Shown: piece by piece, positions 53,460-64,000 of the stretch | Layout: every line of letters starts with the position of its first letter | How positions within the stretch are numbered: the stretch's first letter is position 1 | DNA from: Leguminivora glycinivorella | Taxonomy: Eukaryota; Arthropoda; Insecta; Lepidoptera; Tortricidae | DNA: 64,000 bases | Direction: 5' to 3' | Assembly (NCBI RefSeq): GCF_023078275.1 | Contig: NC_062996.1 | Location: 9,548,001-9,612,000 of the forward strand | Made by a program: the position numbers and the translations under genes | Notes under the pieces: generated by a model | What the model was told of the DNA's origin: nothing | The model's input: only the letters and a program-made list of their open reading frames with translations | Databases searched by the model: none

Positions 53460-53845
53460 GTGACTACATAAAAAACACAAATCAGAATATTTGTTAAAAT
53501 AATTTGATTTGTTCCCATAGTTGCGTATAGATGGCAGCACAAGTCTCTCTAGCTATATCGCAAACCTGTAAAGGTTTCGTATAGGAGGTGCAAGCACCTA
53601 CTGCTTGCCCTTAGAGTTGGTCAAAGACGCCTAGTCTTACAAAGATACAGATACATATAGAAGAGAAATTTCGACGGCTTCCGCTGTGGCGAGGTGGCCT
53701 AGGGGTGATGGCGTTTGGCCCGGATTGCTAAAAGACGCCGGTTCGAATCCGGCCGTCACCACTGGTGGTGCTCGTCATTTTTTCTTTAATATATGACATC
53801 TTATTTCGATTTTTAATTTATATATAGTAGTGTGACTACATAAAA
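53460..53845 (+). repeat. tRNA-related repeat unit, about 370 bp, partly tandem
   Basis: Begins GTGACTACATAAAAAACAC and runs through the tRNA-like segment to a second GTGACTAC at 53831, after which ATAAAAAACAC starts again and continues to about 53900. Confidence 0.85.
53686..53762 (+). tRNA. tRNA-like segment inside a repeat, not a functional tRNA
   Basis: GTGGCGA pairs with TCACCAC (one G-T), and GCCGGTTCGAATCCGGC is a full T arm. No normal anticodon arm forms. It is repeated at least twice nearby, so it is called repeat-derived. Confidence 0.45.
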
Positions 53846-53899
53846 AACACAAATCAGAATATTTGTTAAAATAATTTGATTTGTTCCCATAGTTGCGTG

Positions 53900-54435
53900 T
53901 TGATTATTTATTTATATGGAAGAATAATGATCAAGAAAATTATTGATTCTCATCTAAATCTACAAAAACTTAAATAAAAAAATAGCTCAATTAAGCAAGT
54001 AAGTAGTATGAAACAATTTTTTTTATGAAATTTCCTTTATTTAGCTCAAAAAAATTATAACTGTACAAATTGAATAATTTAATAACTGTTCTATGTTAAA
54101 ATAGTTATTTTACAATTAGATACCTCCCTTTTATATTTTCTAAATCACCTGGGTCACTCCAGGCTAGTATTTAGTATAACAAATAATCCTTTAACAACTT
54201 TCCAAGCTTATGTAGGCTTCCAAAGTTTTAAGCATCATATTGAAATGCCGATACGGAAATAGGATAAATATTCTAGTACCTTCGCTAATTTAATACATAC
54301 ATTCTACCCTGTACCTTTAAAGTCAGAAGAAACGATAAAATTAGGTATGCGAGAAAAAAAGAGACATAATAAAAAAACAAAAACAATTCATTACATACCT
54401 ACGGTAGTCCACGCTGTACCAGACATTCAACTTTT
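53900..54435. other. AT-rich stretch, nothing recognised
   Basis: No coding frame, repeat family or RNA gene was identified. Confidence 0.4.
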
Positions 54436-54510
54436 GTACTACTTCGGTAGTAAACAAGCATGCGGTTTGCCTGATGGTAAGCAGTCTCGATAGCTTATGT
54501 ACTTCTGTAA
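54436..54510 (+). repeat. Diverged CTACGTCGGTGGCAAACAAG-family repeat
   Basis: TACTACTTCGGTAGTAAACA, then GCATGCGG and GCCTGATGGTAAGC. Confidence 0.6.
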
Positions 54511-54596
54511 CTAAAGAATTAATATGCGTTACCGATCATCAGAAAAAAATCATCATTTTTTGTTAGTTTATAAAAAGTTTCCTATTTCAATTCCAC

Positions 54597-54940
54597 ACTG
54601 TATATATTTTTAAACTAAAGGAAAAATGGAAAAATTCACACCTCCGGAAGGACTCGAACCTGCGACCTATGGCTTTTCCGGAGCCAGCCGCGCTCCCAAC
54701 TGCGTGGTTATAAGCCAAAAGCCATAGGTCGCAGGTTCGAGTCCTGCCGGTGTGAATGCTAGTTTTACTTTTGTAAATATTGCTTAAATAATGCTACACC
54801 TGGTGAAATTGTATTGAAACTTATTAAACATGTACATGTACCATCTTATGTAAACATACAATTTATGGCAAATAAATGAAATGAAATGAAAAACTAAATA
54901 TTTTTTTCCATTTTTCCTTTAATTTAAAAATATGTAATAT
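54597..54940. mobile_element. Inverted-repeat element enclosing tRNA-like arms
   Basis: AAAGGAAAAATGGAAAAA near 54615 answers TTTTTCCATTTTTCCTTT near 54903. Inside, CCTGCGACCTATGGCTTTT and its complement (54658-54740) are parts of a tRNA-like sequence. The remainder contains GCAAATAAATGAAATGAAATG, a LINE-like tail. Confidence 0.6.
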
Positions 54941-54951
54941 CGCTCGCAGAC

Positions 54952-55489
54952 TAGGGTTGTAAATAGAAAAAAAAACAAATGTTTTTATTTTTAGTATTAT
55001 GAAAAAAAAACATGAAAAAAAAACCGAGCACCATGGTTTTTTTTTAAATATGGTTTATTTTCAGATGAACAAATAATACGACAATAACGGTTTTTCGTGA
55101 GTTGTAACGTGTTTCAATAACAATAACGTACATTTTAAAACAATTAACATTCAGTAGGTATACAAACGTTTATTGGGGAATCCCCGATGCTGCGTGTAGG
55201 GTGGAGAGGCGGTGGTGTTTCCAACAGTAAATAGTAATAACTACCAACAACAGATTTCGTAAATGTTACTTTTATAAACCAGAAATTAAAGTTATTTGAT
55301 TAAATTCGTTTAATAGTTAACATTAAGTCTAAAAAACCATATACTTAAAAGTATTAACTACTTTGCAAATTTTGAGATTTCGTGCTTTAGAAAAAAAACA
55401 TACTCCAGAAAAAAAACTGTTTTGTTTTCACGGTGTTTTTTCATGTTTTTTTTTCAAGCCAGAAAAAAGACCGTTTTTTTGCAACCCTA
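54952..55489. mobile_element. hAT-like non-autonomous element, 538 bp
   Basis: TAGGGTTGTAAA and TTTGCAACCCTA are the termini. TCGCAGAC flanks both sides (54944-54951 and 55490-55497). The interior is rich in A and T runs. Confidence 0.85.
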
Positions 55490-55839
55490 TCGCAGACGTT
55501 TCTGCGTGATAAAAAACAAATCCACTCTGTATACTTTTTCAAAGCCTTATATTCCATATTCATTAGTATTACTTTGTCTCTAGCCTATAGCGACATGTGA
55601 CATGTTAGTTCTTTTGAGGTTTCGTAGACTTGTCACAACATGTTACCACATTTTATATTTACTAGTGTAAGTACGAGTATGTCAGGGCACAGGATTATTA
55701 ATAAGTTACTAACGTAACAGATCCTTCACTTGCCTGCAAAAAGACAAATACCTACGCTTTATTTAACTAATACTAATAAGTTACCGTGTAAAACTCCGAA
55801 GAATAGTCATTAGTCACGCACAACTACACAAGCGGGACC

Positions 55840-56865
55840 GTAGACACTGGCAGCATTTCCTCGCTGCATCGCTAGGCTTATATTTTGGGCGAGGAAGCTG
55901 CCAGCCCTTCAGTCACCGCTGACCTCTGTCAGTTTTCTCGACATTTCCTTAAATAAATTTAAGGCATTCGGACCCCACGGACCAAGGGTCTCAACGCTTG
56001 ACAACATTTCATATTTTTGAGTACTACTTTTTATTGTTTGGTTTGAGAGAACTCAATACTAAAAATACACGTATTTTTTTATTTTTCCAAAAACTGCAAT
56101 TTTAATGAGAAAATCCCTTCTTATTACTACTTCGAGCAGAAAGAGCGTAAGTTACAAACGTCAAGATACAGCTTCGTGACGTCACATGTGTTGTTTCATA
56201 CACCTAAGAAAACGACAAAATCATTTAAAATAAAAAAGTTTTAACAGTCAGCTCAAACAGTCCGGTATGTCTGACTGTCAAGTGTCACTGTCAACCAATA
56301 GTGAATGACTACGAACCATAGACTAAGCCATGACATTTTTAATATCTTTGCTACAAACTGTGATAAGTGTCACTGTCAAACTCAAGTGACATCCCAACTG
56401 GAAGATTTTTTTATTATACTGGCCAGCTCTAAATCAGCATTTTTTTTATTATTATAAATGGGCTTACTCTTGACCACAGACTAGCCAAAGGCAAAGACGT
56501 GGCCTACGATGGAGTGAGCTCGCCCAGAAGATGCCTGTTCACTCTTGACGTCACTTCCCCTTTAAACTATTTTTAAGATTTTCTATACTAAAAATACGGA
56601 AAAAAAATAAGAAATATATTTATGTGATCTACAAGCGTATATCTCGAAATGGTTTTCGATTTAGGGACATTGAAATTTTTGAAACGTTGTCATGTATTTT
56701 ACTTTCTTTAATTTTTCGGGCGCTTCAGCCGCTGTGCCGACCTTAACAGATGTTCCGTGGAGATGAGACGGGGCTAGGGTGTCACATGTGGCGTCCCACA
56801 CCAGTACCCGTCCCAGCTTCCACGGAATTACTGTCATTCCGTCCGGTTTCTTACCAATCTTACCA
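55840..56865 (-). pseudogene. Transposon-borne ORF remnant in two pieces
   Basis: On the minus strand 56865-56695 reads K-P-D-G-M-T...W-K-L-G-R-V-L-V-W-D-A-T-C, and 55996-55840 reads E-T-L-G-P-W-G-P, one in-frame stop, then S-L-A-M-Q-R-G-N-A-A-S-V. These are, in order, two segments I know from proteins repeated in insect genomes, ending like 31591-31689. About 700 bp of unrelated AT-rich DNA separate them. Confidence 0.5.
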
Positions 56866-56899
56866 TTTTTACTATGTATGAATGTATGAAACTCGATTT

Positions 56900-57575
56900 A
56901 CAAGCCAACTATTTGAAGAATTTTAATCGAAAAAATCCAAGATGGCGCCTGTAATGTATGGGATATCGGTCCAACATCCGATATCGGATCGGATAATGTT
57001 AAAACTCACTAACCGTAATTAATAATAAATAAATTCAACAAAAATCAAAAGAAAGTGGAAGAAAAGTTTTGTGGGACACGTGTTACAGCATAAATGTACC
57101 TTTTTCTGATAATAAATTAAAAAAAAACACGATGTATAACAAAAACTACAAAAAAAATAAAAATAGCAATGGGTCATCTTAGTCGCCGGTACCTTATAAA
57201 ATCTTAAAAGACCCCGAAAAAGCTTATAAAGGAATATTTAAAAGTCCCATGGGACGTAAATGTTTACTTTTACGACCTTATGGGAACTGCATCTCATATA
57301 ATATGCCGTTTCAAGTCAAGGAGAATGGAAGATGGTAATATAAGACGATTATACACTTTATACAGGGTGATATTTTTATGGGTCAAAAGAAACATTCGAT
57401 TCATCAAATATTCTTTGTATTGTTGAAATGGACAATATAAACGTTAATGTAGCAAAATTGTGGGTTTCAGTACAGAAGATTAGTTTTGCTTCTTACTTAT
57501 TTATTTTACCTTTATTGCACGATTTCCTTAAAACACAAAAGGCGAACTTGAAAATGAAATTAAAATGACATACAT
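56900..57575. other. No gene recognised
   Basis: 56935-56998 (GATGGCGCCTGTAATGTATG and ATCCGATATCGGATCGG) is a short repeat also seen near 59450-59530. The rest is AT-rich. Confidence 0.4.
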
Positions 57576-57579
57576 ACAT

Positions 57580-57790
57580 ACAATCACGCCTGTTTCCCAT
57601 ATAGGGGTAGGCAGAGCACATGAAACTGCTAAAGTTACAGTGCCACTCTTGGCAAATAAGGGGTTGAAAGAAAACGAAACTGTGACATTGCAGTGACAGG
57701 TTGCCACTTGCCAGCCTCTCGCCTACGACGCCACAATTTACACCATATCCCACAGGGGGTGGTGAAATTCTTAACCCGTCACGACACGGG
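57580..57790 (-). repeat. ACATACAATCACG repeat, copy 2
   Basis: Matches 28620-28865 closely. Shorter pieces also occur at 60150-60265 and 62050-62115. Confidence 0.8.
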
Positions 57791-57929
57791 CATGCAAACT
57801 TATTTATTTAACTTATTATTAGTCGGCATATTATAATGCGCATATGAACGTCAAATAAAGCTACGCCGGCTCTAACCCTACGCCTCAGCTTCGAGAAGAT
57901 TTCAGTGCCATAAGGCAAAGCAGAGATTA

Positions 57930-58240
57930 GAGCCCTTACTGTGATTCGAACATAGTGCGAAATGTCATTTGATATTTGCCAGTCGCTTTTCGGAGAAAGA
58001 AAACATCGTGAGGAAACCGGACTAATCCCAATAAGGCCTAGTTACCCTTCGAGTTGGAAGGTCACATGGCAGTCGTTTTCGTAAAACTAGTGCCTACGGC
58101 AAATCTTGGGATTAGTTGTCAAAGCGGACCCCAGGCTTCCATGAGCCATGGCAAGTGCCGGGATAACGCAAGGAGGATGATGACCGTGATTCGAACCCAG
58201 AACGATTAGTCCACGGGCAGAGTCACTACCCACTAAGCTC
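57930..58240 (+). repeat. Lepidopteran-type SINE body with a second tRNA-like part
   Basis: GTGCGAAATGTCATTTGAT, GAGGAAACCGGACTAAT and CCAAATCTTGGGATTAG are shared with 62700. It ends GCAAGGAGGATGATGA, then an inverted tRNA-like head (GTGATTCGAACCCAG) of the other SINE family. Confidence 0.8.
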
Positions 58241-58479
58241 GACCGGTCGTCAATATCAAACGTTTTTACCAGATTACAATAAAATAGAATGGCACAAATA
58301 GGACAGTAGGGAAAAATATTCGTCAAATATTCCTTATATTGTTGAAATAGACGGTAATAAAAACTATCATTGTTCGCGGTATTACGGCTTAGGCACTTTG
58401 ATACAAAATGTTTATGTATTCCTTTGAAATTTATGTTTTGTGGGCTGTTTAAGCAATCAAACGATTACTTACCTTTGAC

Positions 58480-58690
58480 GACCGGTCTGGCCTAGAGAGT
58501 GACCGCCTGATACGCCGCGGTCCCGGGTTCGAAACCCGGTAAGGGCATTAAATTGTGTGATGAGCACAGATTCCTGAGTCATGGATGTTTTCCATGTATA
58601 TAAAGTATTTGTATATTATATATATCGTTGTCTGAGTACCTGCTACACAAGCCATCTTGAGCTTACCGTGGGACTCAGTCAAACAGTCAG
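58480..58690 (+). repeat. tRNA-headed SINE, uninterrupted
   Basis: ACGACCGGTCTGGCCTAGAG head, B-box GGGTTCGAAACCC, CATGGATGTTTTCCATGTAT and CTTACCGTGGGACTCAG. It provides the uninterrupted form for 33425-34165. Confidence 0.85.
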
Positions 58691-59199
58691 TAAATTTCAT
58701 GTTGCAGGAATGTTCTGCGAACATTCTCAAGAATGTTTCCGCTTTTTGGGAATGTTCTGCAATTTCTACATTACTAGGAATAGCCAAATTTTTTTTCGCG
58801 ATTTCAGCATTGGTCCCATAATAAAAGTTGTTCATTATGACCTTAAAAGTCACTGTGCAAAGTTTGAACGTGTTTTCTAGTTCACCCTGTATATACGTGG
58901 TTGAAATACTAGTAATAATACGTATTAATTAAGAATATTGAGGTCTAAATAATTAGATATATATATTTTCATTATTTCCTCAATCAAAATTTCCGAGAAC
59001 CCATTTTTGAAATACACAGAAATTCTTGGGTAATAATATGCTAGTCATATTTTAAACTATTGAAACAATACTAACCCTACTTTAAACGGCTAAAACGATT
59101 TAGAGGGTCAACCCGTATTTATTCACATAATACATGCCTGTCCTTTACAAACTATTCTAGAAACTGACCCCTGAAAGCATAATACAGGGTGTCCCAAGA

Positions 59200-59400
59200 G
59201 TAAGTATGGAACAAGAAGGGAATAGTACATTACGATACAAGTGCGTAAAAAAGGAAGTTCGAAACGAGTGGCGATAAATTAAAACACGACCGAAGGGAGT
59301 GTTTAAAATCGACACGAGTTACGAATGACCTGACATATAATGAACCACTTCTCGTACTAGTGCGTAAAAAAAACAGCATCTGTGCTGAAAAATCCCTTAA
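59200..59400. repeat. GTGCGTAAAAAAGGAAGTTCGAA repeat
   Basis: Inverted relative of 23705-23900 with an extra central part (AACACGACCGAAGGGAGTG). Confidence 0.6.
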
Positions 59401-59439
59401 AATATTGCAAATATGATATTATTTAGTGCGTTTTTACAT

Positions 59440-59535
59440 TATCCGATCCGATATCGGATATCGGAAGGATTTCAAAGGAATAATCAAAGATGGCGGCTTA
59501 AATGTATGGAATATCGGATCGGATAGGTAATGTAA
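59440..59535. repeat. Short foldback with ATCCGATCCGATATCGG
   Basis: ATCCGATCCGATATC on the left answers GAATATCGGATCGGAT on the right, around an AAGATGGCGGC core. Related to 56935-56998. Confidence 0.6.
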
Positions 59536-59682
59536 AACACACTTAGGCTGAAAGAAGACTATTTTATTTTTAAATAATTCTGCATTCAAATATTTTCTAA
59601 AAATACACAGTTATCTTTCGCAGTTTCACGTAACAGAGATGTTTTTAATTTGAATGTTAATGTCACGTTGTTTCTTACTTTT

Positions 59683-60111
59683 AATAGTTATTTGTTATAC
59701 AAGGGGGCAAAGTTGTATTTTAACGCCGAGTGTGGAATTGAAAAACGAGCAAGTGAAAGGATTCTATAGTTGAACCACGAGCGAAGCGAGTGGTTCGAGA
59801 ATAGAATCCTGAACTTGCGAGTTTTTTAACACACGAGAAGTAAAATACATTTGCACCCGAGTGTAACACAAAACTTTTCCCCTCACTATAGCGAGGAAAC
59901 TACAACGCAAAAGATGCGTTTATCACTGCTTCCAGTAGTTCCACAGGTGGTAAATCATCTTTATTACTAGATTCACCTACTTTTATCAATTTTAAAGCAG
60001 TTAATTTGACTTTATTCAAGGTCAAATTACTTTACCCACTAGTGGATAAAATGCGTTTTTACCCGCTGGTATTAAAGGACAAAACACGTGTTTCCAAGCT
60101 AGTGAGGGGAA
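59683..60111 (+). repeat. GGGGGCAAAG repeat, type 1, copy 5 (full length)
   Basis: Reference copy for the family: AATAGTTATTTGTTATACAA to AGCTAGTGAGGGG, with an internal hairpin (CGAGCAAGTGAAAGGATTCT and its near complement). Confidence 0.9.
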
Positions 60112-60359
60112 AAATACTATGTTACTTCACGGCTGCCACGGTTACGTTTTCTTTTAACCCCTTATTTTCCAAGAGTGGCCCTGAAGCTTTATTAGTTTCA
60201 TGTGCTCTGCCTACCCCTTTATGGGATACAGGCGTGATTGTATGTATGTATGTATGTTACTTCAGAAGAGTTATTACTTTTTGGCTATTATTTCGATTGG
60301 CAATTTGGCACATTCTTAGAAACTCATTGAATGCAAAAGTACTAATTTAAAAAAATAAA

Positions 60360-60800
60360 ATATAGTCTTCTTTAATCAAAACACCCTATCTACGATATTG
60401 AAGGTACTTTTCCTTCATTTCCCGTAGTTTTGGGATACCCTGTACATGTTTCTGGTTAGAGGTCAAATTTACGTTGGTCGCTATTCTTTAAATAATATTT
60501 GGGGACCGATCAAAAGGTTACCTACACCTAGTGAAACTTACATATAATTTGCATAATATTAGTAAAACTTGTAGGTAGGTGTTTCGTTTGAAAATTTGGT
60601 ACAAAATTAAAGATATTCAAGTAAATTGAGTCATATATTTTTGGTAATATTGCAAAAAGGCCAGGTTAGAAGTACTCGAAACCGACGAGCGTGTATGTTT
60701 TTGGTATAAAAATAAAAAATACACTAAAAACTACCTAATTTAAATTAAAATCAATTTATTTACATGAACTAAACATACAGAAACTTATATCAACATCATA
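60360..60800. other. AT-rich stretch, nothing recognised
   Basis: No coding frame or repeat family was identified. Confidence 0.4.
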
Positions 60801-60805
60801 CATAA

Positions 60806-60983
60806 TAACCTAACCACAAAATTAAAATTTTGAAAAAACCCCCGACCGCGACCTAGTGGACCGATTTTCATGAAACATGGCTAAGAACACTCCCGACTAA
60901 CTCAGCTTTCAGATAAAAAAAACTAAATCAAAATCGGTTCATCCGTTCGAGCGCTACGATGCCACAGACAGACACACACACAA

Positions 60984-61014
<31 letters not shown>

Positions 61015-61073
61015 TACACACAGACAGACACGTCAAACTTATAACACCCCTTCGTTTTTGCGTCGGGGGTTAA
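60806..61073 (-). repeat. CGACGGGGTGTTATAA repeat, copy 4
   Basis: Inverted relative to 30838-31084, with a longer CAGA tract. Confidence 0.85.
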
Positions 61074-61092
61074 AAATGTTTTTCAGCAATTT

Positions 61093-62192
61093 CCGAAAAG
61101 TTTGTACATTTGGATCTCGTACCCGATTTGGGTGCGCCAAAGTTCATATAAAATTGTTATATAGATTATTGGTAGTCCGAAAATGTTTCTATGTTTCTCA
61201 TACAATTTTACATTATAACGATCATTATTTATAACAATTTTATGTTAATAACTATCGTAACTTCGAATGACTTATGTTCATAATGTCATTCATCATAAAT
61301 ACGTTTTATACTAATGTTTATGTTTATATACTTATTGATCATAACGATTGCGAGTAATATAATTTATCGTTATATTAATGTTAACAGAACAGACATCACA
61401 TGTGACAGTCCAGTTAGGTGCGACGACGAGCGTAGCGAGGAGGAGCGTGTTAGGTTGACCGTGAGCGAACCAGAAACGAATTTTTAATGTAAATTGTATA
61501 TGTCACTGTAAAAGCTTCAAGCGCGCTTCTATAAAAATGGCACAAGTTTTTCATAGAACTTCCCCAAAACTTTTTAAATAATTTTATGATGAATTATTTT
61601 CTTAAACACAAAATTATGAATGTTATTAAATATTTGTATAGAATTTATGATTAAAAATTTTCGACTAAATGATTATTATGAACAGTGATAGTAGTACTAT
61701 TGATAATAATGAAACAAAATTATGATAAGTAAAATTATGAGAAATGATCATTCGGAGCACAAATCGGTATAAACAATAATTTTATAACAAATAATTTTAT
61801 ATGAGCCAATATGGACCCCTCCGATTTTGATAAAAATTGGTAGGCCGACATCCATGATGCTGAGCAAGATCCACTAGGTTTCCCAAAATGTCCTAGATAG
61901 TTTAGTAATATGAAACTTTATTTTTTTGTTACCGAAAATGTATAGAAATCTGGTAACAAAAAAGGAAGGTTTCATACAAACTGCCTAGGACATTTTGGGA
62001 AACCTAGTGGATCTTGCTCAGCACCATGGACTCTGTCAGCCTACCATATATACATACATACAATACATACAATCACGCCTAATTCCCAGAGGGGTAGGCA
62101 GAGATCACGGATTTCCATTTACTACGATCCTGACAGCCTACCATTTTTTATCAAAATCGGAGACGTGATCCAAATGTACAAACTTTTCGGGA
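61093..62192. repeat. Nested inverted-repeat structure
   Basis: CGAAAAGTTTGTACATTTGG near 61095 answers CCAAATGTACAAACTTTTCG near 62170. Inside it, TCCGATTTTGATAAAAATTG (61819) answers TTTTTATCAAAATCGGA (about 62145-62162), and inside that lies the foldback at 61858-62023. The remaining AT-rich interior (61200-61800) has no gene. Confidence 0.65.
61858..62023. mobile_element. Foldback MITE with 39-bp arms
   Basis: TGCTGAGCAAGATCCACTAG and GTTTCCCAAAATGTCCTAG pair exactly with the right arm ending GGATCTTGCTCAGCA at 62023. Confidence 0.9.
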
Positions 62193-62229
62193 ATTACTCT
62201 TTTAATGAACATACGTCACTCTTCACCCA

Positions 62230-62371
62230 GCCGGCGTATTATGATTCCAATTTTATCACTTATCCACGTGGATAAAGCATCCGTCACGCTTTGGCAAGTA
62301 TGTCAGTGTGAGAGTGACCGTTGTCTTATCCACGTGGACAAGTGATAAAATTGGAAGCATGATACGCCGGC
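62230..62371. mobile_element. Foldback MITE, ACTTATCCACGTGGATAA family
   Basis: GCCGGCGTATTATGATTCCA, ATTTTATCACTTATCCACG at the left pair with CGTGGACAAGTGATAAAAT and CATGATACGCCGGC at the right. Confidence 0.85.
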
Positions 62372-62619
62372 AGATCGGTATCATATGGCCGTGATATATC
62401 TTACTCAAACCTTACAAAAATTGTACGAATCATACGACAGATAGTCAATGAACTCGGAACGGCATTTCTCTTCGACATTTAAAAAGTACGACAGTTTCTC
62501 TTCTCCCATTTGTACTTATGCTTCGTCCCATTGTTGGTTTTTCATTCCTTCAGTTTCGCATGATTAAATTAAAACCAGATGGAATAACATAGACATGTAT
62601 GTGAAATTCGCTGGTAGCC

Positions 62620-63240
62620 TAGAGGTAAGTACGTGCGACTTTCGTTCCGGAGGTCGCGGGTTCGAACACCGGCTCGCACCAATGAGTTTTTAGGAATTTA
62701 TGTGCGAAATGTCATTTGATATTTGCCAGTCGCGTTTCGGTGAAGGAAAACATTGTGAGGAAACCGGACTAATTCCAACAAGGTCTAGTTTACTTCGGGT
62801 TGGAAGGTCAGATGTCAGTCGCTTTTGTAAAAACTAGTGTCTACGCCAAATCTTGGGATTAGTTGTCAAAGCGGACCCCAGGCTACCATGAGCCGTGGCA
62901 AATGCCGAGATAAGGTCTGATTTAGACGGCGTGCGAACTCGCATGCGATTTTAGTTACATTGATTCAATAATTTATTCAATGGTAAACACAGTTAATATA
63001 CATAAGTAAGTATTATATAAAATTCTAATAAGTGATGAGATTTAAAAAAAATGTAACTCTGGTTTACCACGAAACGGTCCCGCCTCAGCATAAATGCTGA
63101 CCCGTGGGTCAGCGCTGATCTTACATTGCGGGCTGTTGAGGGTACATACAATTTTGCACAGCCATCAAATACCGCAATGTAATAAAACTCGAATGCGAGT
63201 TCTCGTACCGTCTAAATGGGCCCTTACTCAAGGAGGATGA
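62620..63240 (+). repeat. tRNA-headed lepidopteran-type SINE, interrupted
   Basis: Head TAGCCTAGAGGTAAG and B-box GCGGGTTCGAACACC, then GTGCGAAATGTCATTTGAT through AATGCCGAGATAA. The tail CAAGGAGGATGATGA resumes at 63229 after the insertion at 62914-63223. Confidence 0.85.
62914..63223. mobile_element. MITE with ATTTAGACGG termini inside a SINE
   Basis: GGTCTGATTTAGACGG...GAACTCGCATGCGA at the left is mirrored by CTCGAATGCGAGTTCTCG...CCGTCTAAATGGGCC at the right. TAA and TTA at the two edges suggest a degenerate three-base duplication as in PIF/Harbinger. Confidence 0.75.
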
Positions 63241-63534
63241 TGATCATATGTGAAATTCCTAAGAACAGTCAGCAACAAAGCCACAGTATAATAAAGAGTA
63301 CTATCGTACAGTATGGCCACTCCCGCTCCCCGCTGAAAGTGCCTCCCACCCCCTCTAGGTTACCTCACAGTTACCGCCTGTCAGAAACAGTCGACCTGTC
63401 ATATGTCACTCATACTTGCAAGCATGGTACGCGCTCACCTACACGAGCTTAGACTGTGTGCTAGGAACGCGCCGCTTTCATATATTTGATCGCCAGTGTC
63501 CGAGATGTGACAAAGCTATGAATACAGCCAAAGC

Positions 63535-63650
63535 GACAATAATATGTTTTCCGTGATCATGATGCATGCAACTGCGTCGAAATATCGGGAGCTCGACAAA
63601 AATCAAAAAGGTAATCACGGTCTATATCCCGGTCAATATAAGTCTAATAT
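63535..63650. mobile_element. Right arm of the ATTGACCGGGATATAGACCG MITE
   Basis: GTGATCATGATGCATGCAAC to GGTCAATATAAGTCTA matches the loop and right arm of 16181-16354; the left arm is missing. Confidence 0.8.
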
Positions 63651-63689
63651 GTATTATTGCTTATTGCCTGCACATTAAGGTGTGTATAC

Positions 63690-63985
63690 TAGGGATGTAC
63701 CGATTATTCGGCGCTTGGGTAGCCGATTAGTCCGGCCAGAGCAAAATTTTCGACTAAACTCACCAGAATTTTAGAATTACATTTTTGGTCCTTTCACGCT
63801 TTAAATTTTTTTCAATCAATCAATCATTTATTCGTGATAACTACAAAATACACAAGTAAGAAAACAGAAACAGCAAAAAAAAAGAAATTAAAAGTTACCA
63901 CGAAATTTTTCATGATTCATCGACTACAAATGTGGCCGGATAGTCGGCTTTCCCGACTAGTCGGCGACTATTCGGTACATCCCTA
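63690..63985. mobile_element. hAT-like non-autonomous element, 296 bp
   Basis: TAGGGATGTACCG and CGGTACATCCCTA are the termini. GTGTATAC flanks both sides (63682-63689 and 63986-63993). Inside lies CAATCAATCAATCATTTATT, resembling a LINE tail. Confidence 0.85.
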
Positions 63986-64000
63986 GTGTATACTAATTTT

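Overview
The window looks like lepidopteran (moth or butterfly) nuclear DNA. The reasons are an intron-rich secreted serine protease gene, insect-type TATA/initiator promoters, a short TTAGG tract (the insect telomere motif), and dense interspersed elements of lepidopteran type (tRNA-headed SINEs, MITEs, LINE 3' ends). The assignment to Lepidoptera rests on recognising these repeat families from memory and was not tested by a search. Host coding sequence is a small part of the window; most of the rest is mobile or repeated DNA.

Layout. 1-1167: the 3' part of a gene for a YqaJ-type (lambda-exonuclease-like) nuclease, open at the left edge. 1282-2107: a 120-bp tandem array. 2520-7167, minus strand: a compact three-gene cassette. 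It holds a spliced protein-primed B-family DNA polymerase gene of Polinton/virus-like type (frameshifted and missing its catalytic palm), a small gene lying inside that gene's intron, and a two-exon gene of unknown function. Each of the three starts near a TATA box. 8717-18161, plus strand: seven exons of a trypsin-like serine protease whose exon boundaries and phases all agree. Two of its exons have been copied several times into the downstream introns, and those introns are full of foldback MITEs. 18800-21780, minus: a LINE with endonuclease and reverse transcriptase broken by one frameshift. 22055-22175: a stray copy of the protease 3' UTR.

22200-43550: almost entirely nested repeats (SINEs, MITEs, LINE 3' fragments), plus one convincing promoter with a very short first exon (37766-37820) and a long, nearly perfect inverted repeat (42438-43197). 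43560-46125: about 25 copies of a 100-bp GC-hairpin minisatellite with a higher-order pattern of about 400 bp. 46126-51665: a second 120-bp array, related to the one at 1282-2107, split by a complete Ty1/copia element (46628-51378) with identical LTRs, a 5-bp target duplication and an uninterrupted 1318-codon gag-pol.

51666-64000: repeats again. Three hAT-like non-autonomous elements have clean 8-bp target duplications. There are tRNA-related repeats in inverted and tandem arrangement, SINEs, and remnants of a transposon-borne coding sequence.

How the parts relate: the only gene likely to serve the host is the protease, which is secreted, trypsin-specific and activated at an IVGG site. Its signal-peptide exon was not found. 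The polymerase cassette appears to be a decayed virus-like or Polinton-like insertion. Many insertions sit inside other repeats of known sequence, so their order and target duplications can be read directly.
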